The notes beneath the pieces are model-generated. The model was not told the origin of the DNA, made no database searches, and saw only the letters and a list, made by a program, of their open reading frames with translations. A program made the position numbers and the translations under genes. A stretch of DNA of 64,000 nucleotides, from positions 186,001-250,000 of the forward strand of contig CAWFLT010000014.1 in NCBI GenBank assembly GCA_963816795.1. Reading direction: 5' to 3'. The stretch is from CAWFLT01 sp963816795. Its GTDB lineage: Bacteria > Acidobacteriota > Vicinamibacteria > Vicinamibacterales > SCN-69-37. Of this stretch, positions 19,805 to 29,561 are shown piece by piece. Each line of letters opens with the position of its first letter. Positions within the stretch are counted from its first letter, which is position 1.

Positions 19805-21972
19805 ATGGATCAGAAGCACACCCGTCGTACGCTCACGCGAATTTCAGTCGGCGCATTGGTAGTCAGTGCCGCGATCACCCTTGGCGCTCCGCGCCCGGCC
19901 GCCGCGCAGTATTCGCAGATGGGCGCGGCATTGGGGCTCGCAGCCATCGGCGTTCGTGGAAGTGACGTTGCCTACGACCCAGCGAGCGACTCGTATTTGA
20001 TGGTCGGAGCGTATGGCCCGGTGTTCGGCGTCTGCACCAACGCGGGTGGGGCCGTCACTGCACCTCTTTTCGAGATCTACACGCCTGGGAACTTTGCTCA
20101 CTATCCACGAGCGACCTACAGCCCACACGTTAATGGCGGCGCCGGCGGCTTTTTGGTGACCTGGCACATGGGCCTCAACGCTGGCGTTCATGGGGCAATC
20201 GTTTCCTGCACGGGCCCGACGCGTGTTGTAGGTCCCGTCCAGGCGATCGGCGGGACCGCGAGTTGGTGGGAGGCGGGCGCTGCGACCGCCTATTCTGTCG
20301 CGAGCCAGCGCTTCCTCGTGGTGTGGCAAGTGCTCGGAGGCGGGATCAGGGGCCGTTTCGTCGGAACGAACGGAGCGCCGATCGGCGAAGAGATGCTGCT
20401 CGCCAATCTCGGAACTGCACGTGACCCGGGCGTCGCCTGGAACGCGGAGACGAATGAGTTTGGACTGAGCTATTCGGGCTACGGCGACCCCTCTGGGGCG
20501 TTCGCGGCCTTTCGGAAAGTGAATGCCGCCGATGGCTCACTGTCTCCGCTGAACAAATTCGGGTTCACCACGGGCACGTACAACACCGACATCGCCGTCA
20601 ACGTTTACACCGGAAACTTCGTCATGGGGTGGGCGGGCGCGACTCCAGGTGGCGCCGGTTCGAGCTTTGCGCTCACTTCGATCGAAACGGAACGCTGCTC
20701 AACATCGGACTGATTACGAATCGTTTGGGAGGCAATGACAATTTCAGCCTGGCGTTCAATGCGGTGAGCGGCACGCTGCTCGCCGTCGGGCAGGACAACC
20801 TGTCGTACGACGTCGCGGCTATCGAACTGAACTCCGGCGGAACTCCGATTAGCACGGCAGGCGCCGTCACACAGGGCGGAGCCCACCGGGCACGTTCTAT
20901 CCACGGACGACCAGTCGCGGAATAGTCGCACCTCAGTGGGCGTTGTCGTTCTCGCGCGGCTATACGGTGCTTGGTGCGCAGTTCGTGTCGACCGTCTCGA
21001 CTGGCGGCGGTCCCGCGACACCTCCGAGCGCGCCGCCACCGGCACCCACGCCAACGGCACCAACACCACCCCCGGCATCTGCCTGCCCCGGACCCGACCC
21101 GTTCGTGAGTTTTGGCGGCGGCAACTGTGTCAATGGGGGCTGGCAGTTTCCGACGGCACCTCCGGCACCGGCGCCGACGGCGCCGGCCCCTCCGCCGCCT
21201 CCGTCGTCTTGCGCCGGATCGCCGCCGTTCCCGGGCGCCGTGTGCGTGGGCGGCGGCTGGGTGCCTTCAAGTCAAACTGGCTGCAGGGGGCGGGTGCGTC
21301 GGATCGGCGCCGTTTCCGGGCGCCGTGTGCGTGAACGGCGGCTGGGTGCCCTCCAGTCAAGGTCCTTCAGCGGGCGGGTGCGTCGGATCGGCGCCGTTTC
21401 CGGGCGCCGTGTGCGTGAACGGCGGCTGGGTGCCCTCCAGTCAAGGTCCTTCAGGGGGCGGGTGCGTCGGATCGGCGCCGTTTCCGGGCGCCGTGTGCGT
21501 GAACGGCGGCTGGGTGCCCTCCAGTCAAGGTCCTTCAGGGGGCGGGTGCGTCGGATCGGCGCCGTTTCCGGGCGCCGTGTGCGTGAACGGCGGCTGGGTG
21601 CCCTCCAGTCAAGGTCCTTCAGGGGGCGGGTGCGTCGGATCGGCGCCGTTTCCGGGCGCCGTGTGCGTGAACGGTGGCTGGGTGCCCTCCAGTCAAGGTG
21701 CTTCAGGGGGCGGGTGCGCCGGATCGGCGCCGTTTCCGGGCGCCGTGTGCGTGAACGGCGGCTGGGTGCCCTCGAGTCAAGCCGCTTCAGTTGGCGCATG
21801 CGTCGGCTCAGCACCGTTCCCCGGGGCCGTGTGTTTGGGTAACGGCTGGGTCCCGGCCGATAGTGTTCCGGTCCCGTGCTCCGGACTGCCCGATCCATTC
21901 GGCGCCATGGGTGGCGGAGTATGTATCGACGGGGGATGGCGACCGCGAAACTCGGTTGGAGGACGCCCGTAG
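19805..21972 (+). CDS. Secreted protein with tandem Cys-GGW repeats, frameshifted
   Basis: Starts MDQKHTRRTLTRISVGALVV with a signal peptide cleaved near PAAAQYS. The first 350 residues resemble a beta-propeller of LVV(W)-type blades (FLVTWHMGLN, RFLVVWQVLGGG, EFGLSYSGYG), possibly carbohydrate or surface binding. Frame changes near 20680 and 20890 interrupt this part. A Pro/Thr/Ala linker (PSAPPPAPTPTAPTPPPA) follows. After a further frame change near 21280, tandem 28-residue units of the form C-VGSAPFPGAV-C-VNGGWVPSS run to near the end, with a last variant (DPFGAMGGGVCIDGGWRP). The same repeat type occurs in the two sugar-dehydrogenase genes that follow, implying a shared extracellular module. 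Overall function unknown. Confidence 0.7.
21287..21820 (+). repeat. 84-bp coding tandem repeats (28-aa Cys-GGW units)
   Basis: Six units of 84 bp are almost identical at DNA level, flanked by two diverged ones. Each encodes GG-C-VGSAPFPGAV-C-VNGGWVPSSQ with two cysteines eleven residues apart. The uniformity points to recent unit duplication by slippage or recombination. Confidence 0.9.
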
Positions 21973-22052
21973 GTTACGGCCCTGCGAAAACAGGACACCG
22001 CGAGTAAGAGCGATGCGACTCTAACGGACTCTATCGGACTCTAGCGACCACC

Positions 22053-22081
22053 AAGAGCCGCGCCGGCATGGCGCGGCTCTT
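22053..22081. terminator. Hairpin terminator
   Basis: A 12-bp perfect stem (AAGAGCCGCGCC / GGCGCGGCTCTT) with a 5-nt loop lies between the repeat protein ending at 21972 and the dehydrogenase starting at 22146. The T-tract after it is weak (TGCTCTTTCG), so termination may be inefficient on the plus strand. Confidence 0.65.
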
Positions 22082-22145
22082 GCTCTTTCGAGCACCTCGA
22101 CGACGACTGCGACTTCCCCAGCCTGTCCGCGGTCTAAGGACGGTA

Positions 22146-24549
22146 ATGCGAAGGATCTGCTCAGCGGCGATTCCTCTGCTCGTACTCCTCTGGGCAGCCG
22201 CACCGGCGTCAGCTCGGCAATTGACGGCGCATCCGTCCGTGGCTGGCCTCGACCAGCCGCTGTCGATCACGCAGGACCCGAGCCAGCCGAACGTGCAAAT
22301 CGTCGTCGAAAAGGCTGGACGGCTTCGCGTCCTCCAGAGCGGTGTGCTGCTCAACGAGCCCTTCCTCGATTTGAGCGGACAGATCTCGAGCGACGGCGAG
22401 AAGGGCCTGCTCGGCCTGGCGTTCGCGCCTGGCTACGCCCAGAACGGACGCTTCTTCGTCAACTACATCGACCTCAACGGCAACACCGTCGTCTCGCGCT
22501 TCTCGCGGAGCGCCGGCGACCCGCTGCGCGCCGATCCGGCGAGCGAGTTTCCGCTGGTGTGGTCCGACGGCCAGCCGTTCATCTTCCAGCCCGGCCCGCT
22601 GCACAAGGGCGGGCATCTGGCGTTCGGGCCGGACGGCATGCTGTACATCGGCCTGGGTGACGGGTCGACGCACAACGACCCGGAACACAACGCCCAGAAT
22701 CCCACGCTGCTGCTCGGCAAGATCCTGCGGATCAACGTCAACGTCCTCGACAGCGATGCGCAGGGCTTTGACGTCCCGGCGGACAACCCCTTCGTCAACC
22801 AGGAGGGCGTGCGCCCGGAGATCTGGTCGCTCGGCCACAGAAATCCGTGGCGCTGGACGTTCGATGACCCGGCGCACGGCGGCACCGGCGCGCTCATCAT
22901 GGCCGACGTCGGCCAGGACGGCTGGGAAGAGATCAATTACGAGCCCGCAGGCCAGGGCGGACGCAACTATGGCTGGCGCAATCGCGAAGGCTCGCACGAC
23001 TACATCGCCGAACTGTCGGCGTTCTCCGAGCCGCTCGTCGATCCGGTCCTGGAGTACTCGCATTACATCAACGAGACCGACGTCCGCGCCTCGGTCACCG
23101 GCGGCGTCGTCTATCGAGGCAGCGCGCTCGGCCCGGAGTACGTCGGCCGCTACTTCTTCGCGGATTTCATGCAGTCACGCGTCTGGTCGGTGCGCTTTGG
23201 CGTCGACGTCGGCGGCATGGCGTACTCCTACGATCTTCAGGAGCACACGTACGAGCTGGGTGATGCCGCGGCGCAAATCGTGAGCTTCGGCGTCGACGCG
23301 GCCGGCGAGATCTACACGGTCGCGCTGCACGGCACGGTCTATCGGATCACGCGCGCCACGACGCCGGCGCCATCAACACCCTGGCTAATCCGCCGACGCC
23401 GCCTTCGAGCCCCTGCGCGACGCCTGATCCGTTTGCCGCTATGGGCGGTGGCACGTGCTATCAGGGCGGCTGGCTGCCGCCGGGGATGGTGCCGCCAGAC
23501 GCACCGCCGGTGACGCCCCCGGTCACTCCCCCCGTGACGCCGCCCACGACGCCGGCACCGGCACCGACGAGCAGTTGCGCGACGCCTGATCCGTTTGCCG
23601 CCATGGGCGGTGGGACGTGCTATCAGGGCGGCTGGCTGCCGCCGGGCATGGTGCCGCCAGACGCACCGCCGGTGACGCCGGTACATCCCCGACCACGCCC
23701 CCAGGGACGCCGCCGGTCACGTCACCCTCCACGCCGGTCACTTGCGCGACGCCTGATCCGTTCACCGCCATGGGCGGTGGCACGTGCTATCAGGGCGGCT
23801 GGCTGCCGCCGGGAATGGTGCCGCCGGACGCACCGCCAGTGACGCCGGTTCCGCCAGTAACACCCCCGACCACGCCCCCAGGGACGCCGCCGGTCACGCC
23901 ACCCTCCACGCCGGTCACCTGCGCGACGCCTGATCCGTTTGGCGCTATGGGCGGTGGCACGTGCTATCAGGGCGGCTGGCTGCCGCCGGGAATGGTGCCG
24001 CCGGACGCACCGCCAGTGACGCCGGTTCCGCCAGCAACACCCCCGACCACGCCCCCAGGGACGCCGCCGGTCACGCCACCCTCCACGCCGGTCACCTGCG
24101 CGACGCCTGATCCGTTTGTCGCTATGGGCGGTGGCACGTGCTATCAGGGCGGCTGGCTGCCGCCGGGAATGGTGCCGCCGGACGCACCGCCGAGCTCGCC
24201 CGCGCCGCCGACGACACCGGTCACTCCTGCGCCGGCACTTCCTGCCGGCACGTGCACGACGCCCGATCCGTTCCAGAGCATCCCGGGCTTGATCGGCCAA
24301 TGTGTGGCGGGCGGGTGGACTCCTGTGGCTGGCGTTGACCTACGTGGGACTGTTCGGTTCTCCTCGCTGGAGGGCGGCGGCTGGATCCTCGTTGCTGACG
24401 ATGGCCGTGCATTTGCACCGTGGGGCGGAATGCCCATCGCCTTTCAGAACGAAGGACAGCGTGTGAAATTTCGCGGGACGCTTCCATCCGATCGCGTCAG
24501 CCTGCTCGGCATCGTGATCGATGTGATCAGCATCAACACTGTGCAATGA
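22146..24549 (+). CDS. Secreted PQQ-type sugar dehydrogenase with C-terminal Cys-GGW repeats (copy 1), frameshifted
   Basis: ATG at 22146, signal peptide MRRICSAAIPLLVLLWAAAP. Residues about 30-400 are the six-bladed propeller of soluble aldose/glucose dehydrogenases (YliI/GSDH family): EKGLLGLAFAPGY, HKGGHLAFGPDGMLYIGLGD, WSLGHRNPWRWTFD, ADVGQDGWEEINY. The His-Gly-Gly loop and GHRNPWR segment are part of the PQQ/substrate site in that family, which oxidises aldoses in the periplasm. There is no CxxCH haem motif. Frame changes near 23380 and 23680 step into a Pro/Thr-rich region with five CATPDPFxAMGGGTCYQGGW units and a terminal variant (DPFQSIPGLIGQCVAGGW). An OB-like beta-rich C-terminal domain follows (GTVRFSSLEGGGWILVADDG). 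The reading across the frame changes is inferred from uninterrupted repeats. Confidence 0.8.
23405..24270 (+). repeat. Coding tandem repeats of CATPDPF-GGGTCYQGGW type
   Basis: Five units begin near 23412, 23573, 23743, 23920 and 24097. The last three are spaced exactly 177 bp (59 codons) and nearly identical, including their Pro/Thr linker. A sixth, shorter variant ends the block near 24260. Each unit has a conserved cysteine pair and GGWLPPG. Confidence 0.85.
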
Positions 24550-24651
24550 TCTAATCTCGACTCCCCGGTAAGGAACGTTCGGACCATCCAGACGGCGACC
24601 GCGTCTCCCCCACCAGGTCGTAGTCGAACCATCAAAAGGACGATTGAAGAT

Positions 24652-26505
24652 ATGATGATGCGACTGTACTCACTGACCCTTGCGGCTGGCCTGATCGCGA
24701 ATGCCGCGGCGGCACAGACATTGACAGCTCAGGTCGTCACACCGGGACTCTCGACTCCAGTCGGCTTCGTTCAAAATCCCGCGCTCGCCAACGTCCAGCA
24801 CGTCATCGAGAAAGCCGGCGTGATTCGGACGATCCAGAACGGCGTGCTCCAGGCGACGCCTTTTCTCGATATCACCGCGAAAGTGCAGTCGGCCGGCGAA
24901 CAGGGCCTCCTCGGTCTCGCGTTCGCGCCCGACTACGCCACGAGCGGGCGCTTCTACGTCAGCTACGTGCGGCTGGAGGCTGGCACCGACGTCGGGAGCT
25001 CGGTGGTTTCACGATTCCGCCGATCGCTCACCGACCCGCTTCGCGCAGATCCGGCGAGCGAGTTTCCGTTCATCTGGCCGGACGGCAACCCGTTCATTGC
25101 GCAACCGTTCTCCAATCACAAGGGCGGCAACATCGCGTTCGGCCCAGACGGCATGCTGTACTTCGGACTTGGCGATGGCGGCTCGGGCGGCGATCCCGGC
25201 CATCGCGCGCAGAATCCGGCGACGCTGCTGGGCAAGATGCTGCGGTTGAACGTCAACGTGCTCGACAGCGACGCGCAGGGCTACGACGTCCCGTCGGACA
25301 ACCCGTTCGTCGGGATGCCTGGGGTGCTCGGCGAGATCTGGGCGTTCGGGTACCGCAACCCCTGGCGATGGTCGTTCGACGATCCGGCGCGCGGGGGCAC
25401 CGGTGCGATGGTCATCGGCGACGTCGGACAGAACGCCTGGGAAGAGATCGATTACGAACCGGCCAAGGCCGGCGGCCGCAACTACGGCTGGCGCTTGCGC
25501 GAGGGCCGGCACGATTTCAACCTGAGCTTGCCGCCATTTACTCCACCGGCACCGTTCCCGCCGATCCCGTTGACCGAACCGATTTATGAATACCCGCAGG
25601 CGCCGGGTGCCGCAGTCACTGGCGGTTTCGTCTATCGAGGCGCGGCATTGGGAGCCGCTTACGCCGGCAGATATTTTTTCGCGGATTCGTCGCAGAGCCG
25701 CGTCTGGTCGCTCGGCTTGGCCATCAACGGCGTCGGCGAGGCAAGCGTGACGAGTGTGACGGAACACACCGCGGAACTTGGCCCAGCCGCGGTCGGCGTC
25801 GTGAGCTTCGGCGTCGACAACAACGGCGAGATCTACATTGTCGTCATCGGCGGCACCGTCTATCGGGTCGCGCTCGCGGCACCCACTGTGCCGGCGCCGA
25901 CGCCGACGACGCCGCCACCACCGCCGCCGCCACCGCCGCCACCGCCGCAAAACGGCGACGGGACGTGCGCGACGCCCGATCCGTTCGCGGCGATGGGCGG
26001 TGGCACCTGCTACCAGGGCGGCTGGCTGCCGCCGGGGATCAGTCCGCCGACACCGCCGCCGACACCCCGACCGCACCTCCCACGCCGACGCCGACAGCGC
26101 CCCCGAGCGCCAGCTCGTGCACGACGCCTGATCCGTTCGCCGTGTTCGGCGGCGGCACGTGCTATCAAGGCGGCTGGTTGCCACCAGGCATCACCCCGCC
26201 GGCGCCACCCACGACGCCGCCGACGACACCGCCGGCGCCGGCACCGACGCCGACGGCACCCCCGACCGGTGGCACGTGCGTTACTCCAGATCCCTTTGTC
26301 GCACTCGGCGGTGGGACCTGCTATCAAGGCGGCTGGCTGCCACCGGGCATCACGCCACCCAGCGCGCCGACGACGCCTCCGACGACACCGCCAGCCCCGC
26401 CACCTCCGGGCGCCTGCCTCGGACCGGATCCGTTCGCGAGCATTCCCGGCCTGCGTGGGCCTGTGCGTGAACGGCGGCTGGATTCCCGTCCGGGTGGGAG
26501 GATAG
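24652..26505 (+). CDS. Secreted PQQ-type sugar dehydrogenase with C-terminal Cys-GGW repeats (copy 2)
   Basis: Start ATG at 24652 (second ATG at 24655 possible), signal peptide MMMRLYSLTLAAGLIANAAA. The propeller domain parallels the preceding gene (EQGLLGLAFAPDYATSGRF, HKGGNIAFGPDGMLYFGLGD, WAFGYRNPWRWSFDD, GDVGQNAWEEIDYEP). A poly-proline linker and three TPDPF-GGGTCYQGGW repeats follow, then a final DPFASIPGLRG/LCVNGGWIPV variant ending at 26505. Two compensating frame changes (about 26065 and 26455) affect the repeat region. It lacks the OB-like end of copy 1. The close match and tandem placement suggest duplication. Periplasmic or cell-surface aldose oxidation with PQQ is expected from the family; the electron acceptor is not identifiable. 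Confidence 0.85.
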   Translation: MMMRLYSLTLAAGLIANAAAAQTLTAQVVTPGLSTPVGFVQNPALANVQHVIEKAGVIRTIQNGVLQATPFLDITAKVQSAGEQGLLGLAFAPDYATSGRFYVSYVRLEAGTDVGSSVVSRFRRSLTDPLRADPASEFPFIWPDGNPFIAQPFSNHKGGNIAFGPDGMLYFGLGDGGSGGDPGHRAQNPATLLGKMLRLNVNVLDSDAQGYDVPSDNPFVGMPGVLGEIWAFGYRNPWRWSFDDPARGGTGAMVIGDVGQNAWEEIDYEPAKAGGRNYGWRLREGRHDFNLSLPPFTPPAPFPPIPLTEPIYEYPQAPGAAVTGGFVYRGAALGAAYAGRYFFADSSQSRVWSLGLAINGVGEASVTSVTEHTAELGPAAVGVVSFGVDNNGEIYIVVIGGTVYRVALAAPTVPAPTPTTPPPPPPPPPPPPQNGDGTCATPDPFAAMGGGTCYQGGWLPPGISPPTPPPTPRPHLPRRRRQRPRAPARARRLIRSPCSAAARAIKAAGCHQASPRRRHPRRRRRHRRRRHRRRRHPRPVARALLQIPLSHSAVGPAIKAAGCHRASRHPARRRRLRRHRQPRHLRAPASDRIRSRAFPACVGLCVNGGWIPVRVGG

Positions 26506-26568
26506 AGCGAGCACCCGGACGAGGAGGACACGGAGAAGAACTAGAGAGCACGGAGAAGAGCAAAAGTG

Positions 26569-26790
26569 GACTCCCGCGCCGCACTCCGGCGCGGCCCGAG
26601 GCGCGGGGGTGGGGCCCCGCGCCGTAAGTAAAGCAGGCACCCGCGCCGCATTTTCGGCGCGGCCCGAGGCGCGGGGGTGGGGCCCCGCGCCGTAAGTAAA
26701 GCGGACTCCCGCGCCGCATTTCCGGCGCGGCCCGAGGCGCGGGGGTGGGCCGAAGCCTTGGCGGAGGCCAGGCCCCGCGCCTGTAATGCT
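26569..26790. repeat. Three GC-rich palindromic tandem repeats (67-68 bp)
   Basis: Units start at 26569, 26637 and 26704. Each contains CGCGCCGCA-TTCCGGCGCGG and GCGCGGGGGTGGGGCCCCGCGC, which form strong stems. Units 1 and 2 are nearly identical; unit 3 is diverged at its end. They fill most of the roughly 310 bp gap between the dehydrogenase and thiG, with no coding frame supported. Just upstream is a short ACGGAGAAG duplication (26530-26560). Confidence 0.85.
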
Positions 26791-26818
26791 GGAGGACACG
26801 TGCTATTTTTGACGTGGA

Positions 26819-27613
26819 ATGTCCGATGCCTTCGTCATTGCCGGCCGCCGATTTGAATCACGACTGATTGTCGGCACCGGGAAATACCCCTCGCACGCCG
26901 TGATGAAAGCGGCGCACGAGGCGTCGGGAACGGAAATGGTGACGGTCGCCGTGCGCCGCGTCGATCTCGCGGCGCGCGGCGAGGCGTCGCTGCTCTCCTG
27001 GATCGATCGCTCGAAGATCTTTCTGCTGCCGAACACCGCCGGCTGCTACACCGCGGACGACGCGGTGCGAACGGCGCGGCTGGCGCGCGAGGCCGGGTTC
27101 TCGGAGTGGATCAAGCTCGAGGTCATCGGCGATCCGCAGACGCTGTTTCCCGACAACGAAGCGTTGCTCGCCGCGACGCGGACCCTCGTCGCCGAGGGGT
27201 TCGTCGTCCTGCCGTACACCAACGACGATCCGGTCGTGTGCCGCAAACTCGAGGACGCCGGCGCGGCGGCCGTGATGCCGCTTGGCGCGCCGATCGGTTC
27301 GGGGCTCGGCATTCAGAATCCAAACAACCTGCTCATCATCAAAGAGCAGGCTGGAGTTCCGGTGCTCGTGGATGCCGGCGTCGGCACCGCGTCGGATGCG
27401 GCGATCGCGATGGAGCTCGGTCTGGACGGCGTGCTGATGAACACGGCGATCGCCGGCGCGGGCGATCCGGCGCAGATGGCCGCGGCGATGAAGCATGCGG
27501 TGCACGCCGGGCGTCTGGCGTTCCTGTCGGGACGCATCGCGAAGCGTCGTCACGCGGCGGCCAGCAGCCCGACCGACGGGCTGATCACGTCCGGCGCCGC
27601 GGCGCGGAGCTGA
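26819..27613 (+). CDS. thiG: Thiazole synthase ThiG
   Basis: Intact 264-residue protein, normal length for ThiG. Landmarks: RFESRLIVGTGKYPSHAVMK, TVAVRRVDL, NTAGCYTADDAVRTARLARE, EWIKLEVIGD with the Schiff-base lysine at about residue 99, and the phosphate-binding glycine loops APIGSGLGI and VDAGVGTASDAAIAMELG. ThiG joins 1-deoxy-D-xylulose 5-phosphate, dehydroglycine and ThiS-thiocarboxylate into the thiamine thiazole in the cytosol. Its partner thiS lies at 17925, on the same strand but 8.7 kb upstream. A methyltransferase gene begins one base after the stop region. I saw no TPP riboswitch in the repeat-filled upstream gap. Confidence 0.95.
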   Translation: MSDAFVIAGRRFESRLIVGTGKYPSHAVMKAAHEASGTEMVTVAVRRVDLAARGEASLLSWIDRSKIFLLPNTAGCYTADDAVRTARLAREAGFSEWIKLEVIGDPQTLFPDNEALLAATRTLVAEGFVVLPYTNDDPVVCRKLEDAGAAAVMPLGAPIGSGLGIQNPNNLLIIKEQAGVPVLVDAGVGTASDAAIAMELGLDGVLMNTAIAGAGDPAQMAAAMKHAVHAGRLAFLSGRIAKRRHAAASSPTDGLITSGAAARS

Positions 27614-27614
27614 C

Positions 27615-29071
27615 GTGCCAGCCGAGCAGCAGGAACGCCTGCAGGACTTGCTTGCACGGCTCGAGGAGGAGCGGGCGGACGCGGACCAGCGCTATAACGA
27701 CGCGCTGACGGCGCTCGATCGCAGCCTCGCCGCGCCGGCGCCGATGCCCGATCCGCCGCCGCCGTACGACACGGCCAAACTCACGGCCGTCAACGAACGG
27801 TGGGACATCCTGCCGTCGGGCGCGCCCGCTGTAGACGGCTCGCTCAAAGGCCGGCTACGCGGCTTCATTTGGCGGCTCGTCGGACCCGCTCTCGAGACCC
27901 AGCGCGAGTTCAACGCCGCACTCGTCGATCACCTGAACCGCAACGTCGCTGCCCACGTCGAGGCCGAGAAGGCGAGCGCGACGACGATCGCCGTGCTCCG
28001 GCAACAGGCCGACGCCCTGGCGCGTTTCCAGGCGTTCCTGATTCAGTATCTGCAGACGCTGACGCTTTATGTCGACACCAGGGACCGCGCCGTTGCCGGC
28101 CAGGCCCAAGTCGTCAACGCCGGTGTGAGCGCGATCACCGACGACTGGCTCAAGCGCTGGGAATCGCTCGGCGCGCGTGAGCAGCGTTTCCACGCGCACA
28201 CCTCGTCGTACGCCGCGTCGGTTGACGACCTTCGGGCTACGGTGGCCATCGCGCAGCAAACGGCACTGACGGTGAAAAGAGAAGTCGAAAGGTGGACGGG
28301 GACGACAGGTACGACCGGTACGACAGGTACGACAGGTACGGCAGGTACGACGGGTACGGCGGTACGCGGCTCGATCTGGACTCGTTCAAGTATCTCGGCT
28401 TCGAGGACGCGTTCCGGGGGTCGCGCGAGGAGATCCGGGCGCGGCTGGCGTCGTACTTGCCGATCTTCGAGGGACGCCGCGATGTGCTCGACATCGGGTG
28501 CGGTCGAGGCGAATTCCTGGAGTTACTGAAGCAGCACGATATCACCGCCCGCGGGCTCGACCTCAACCATGAGATGGTCGAGACGTCGCGCGCGCGCGGC
28601 CTCGACGTGACCGAAGGCGACGCCCTCAGCTACCTGGAATCGCTGGAGGACGCGTCGCTCGGCGGCATCTTCGCGGCGCAGGTGGTCGAGCACCTCGACC
28701 CGCGTTATCTGATGCGACTGCTCGAGACCGCGGGCCACAAGATCCGGCCGGGCGGCGTGATCGTGCTCGAGACGATCAATCCAGCCTGCTGGGTCGCGTT
28801 CTTCGAGAGCTTCCTGCGCGATGTCACGCACGTGTGGCCGCTTCACCCTGAGACGCTGCAGTACCTGGTGCGCGCCAGCGGCTTCGCGCGGGTCGACGTC
28901 GAGTACCGATCGCCCGTCGCCGAGGCGGCGCGCCTGCAGACCGTCCCGGTCCCGTCGGGCGACGTGTCGCCGGCGATGGCCGACCTGGTCGACAGCTTCA
29001 ACGAAAACGCCTCCAAGTTGAACGCCCGCCTGTTCACCTATCAGGACTACGCCGCGATCGGCACGAAGTAG
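27615..29071 (+). CDS. SAM-dependent methyltransferase with N-terminal coiled coil, frameshifted
   Basis: GTG start at 27615. Residues about 1-220 are helical and charged (EQQERLQDLLARLEEERADA, then long Ala/Gln-rich helices). A 9-bp microsatellite follows, and after a frame change upstream of 28380 the catalytic domain appears: LDSFKYLGFEDAFRGSREE, VLDIGCGRGEFLELLKQ (SAM motif I), GIFAAQVVEHLDP and ETINPACWVAF. Proteins with this layout accompany polysaccharide gene clusters. It sits between thiG and smpB; a functional link to either is not evident. The second half also has its own possible GTG at 28292, but a single gene is likelier because no ribosome binding site is obvious there. Confidence 0.75.
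28294..28362 (+). repeat. 9-bp coding microsatellite
   Basis: About seven imperfect copies of GGTACGACA. One frame reads Thr-Gly-Thr repeats, another Asp-Arg-Tyr repeats. Copy-number change would keep the frame because the unit is three codons. Confidence 0.85.
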
Positions 29072-29081
29072 GACGACGATC

Positions 29082-29552
29082 ATGGCGAAACGCGAAACCA
29101 CGGACGAGCTCATCGCCGACAACCGCAAGGCCGGCCACGACTTCCACCTGCTCGAGCAGTTCGATGCCGGGGTCGCCCTCGTCGGGTCGGAGGTGAAGGC
29201 GATTCGTGAAGGGCGGGTGAACCTCCGCGACAGCTACTGCAAGCTCGAACGCGCCGAGGCCTACCTGCTCAATGTCCATATCGGGCAATACAGCCACGAC
29301 GGGTTCGCCGGCCACGACCCGCTCCGCCCGCGCAAGCTGCTGCTGCACCGCAGCGAGCTCAACAAGCTCCTGGGCAAGACGACCGAGAAGGGGCTGACCA
29401 TCGTGCCGCTGCGGATGTTCTTCCGGAACGGCCGGGTCAAGGTCACCGTCGCACTCGCCAAGGGCAAGAAAACCTACGACAAGCGCGAGACCATCCGGCG
29501 CCGGGAGGCCGACCGCGAGACCCGCGCGGCAATTAAGACGCAGCGGGTATAA
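29082..29552 (+). CDS. smpB: SsrA-binding protein SmpB
   Basis: Intact 156-residue protein of normal length. It begins MAKRETTDELIADNRKAGHD and shows the core of the family: GVALVGSEVKAIREGRVNLR, HIGQYSHDGFAGHDPLRPRK and the basic C-terminal tail KGKKTYDKRETIRRREADRE that enters the mRNA channel. SmpB binds tmRNA and delivers it to stalled ribosomes. The tmRNA gene itself is not seen in this window. A TATAAT hexamer at 29548-29553 overlaps its stop and may promote the next gene. Confidence 0.95.
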   Translation: MAKRETTDELIADNRKAGHDFHLLEQFDAGVALVGSEVKAIREGRVNLRDSYCKLERAEAYLLNVHIGQYSHDGFAGHDPLRPRKLLLHRSELNKLLGKTTEKGLTIVPLRMFFRNGRVKVTVALAKGKKTYDKRETIRRREADRETRAAIKTQRV

Positions 29553-29561
29553 TTGCCCCCC

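Noticed and set aside
21287..21820. CRISPR-like array of regular repeats
   Set aside because: The 84-bp units are contiguous, encode a uniform in-frame peptide and have no spacers or cas genes nearby.
26506..26818. TPP riboswitch upstream of thiG
   Set aside because: The gap is filled with palindromic repeats and I could not find the conserved TPP aptamer core (CUGAGA, ACCUGAU-like elements).
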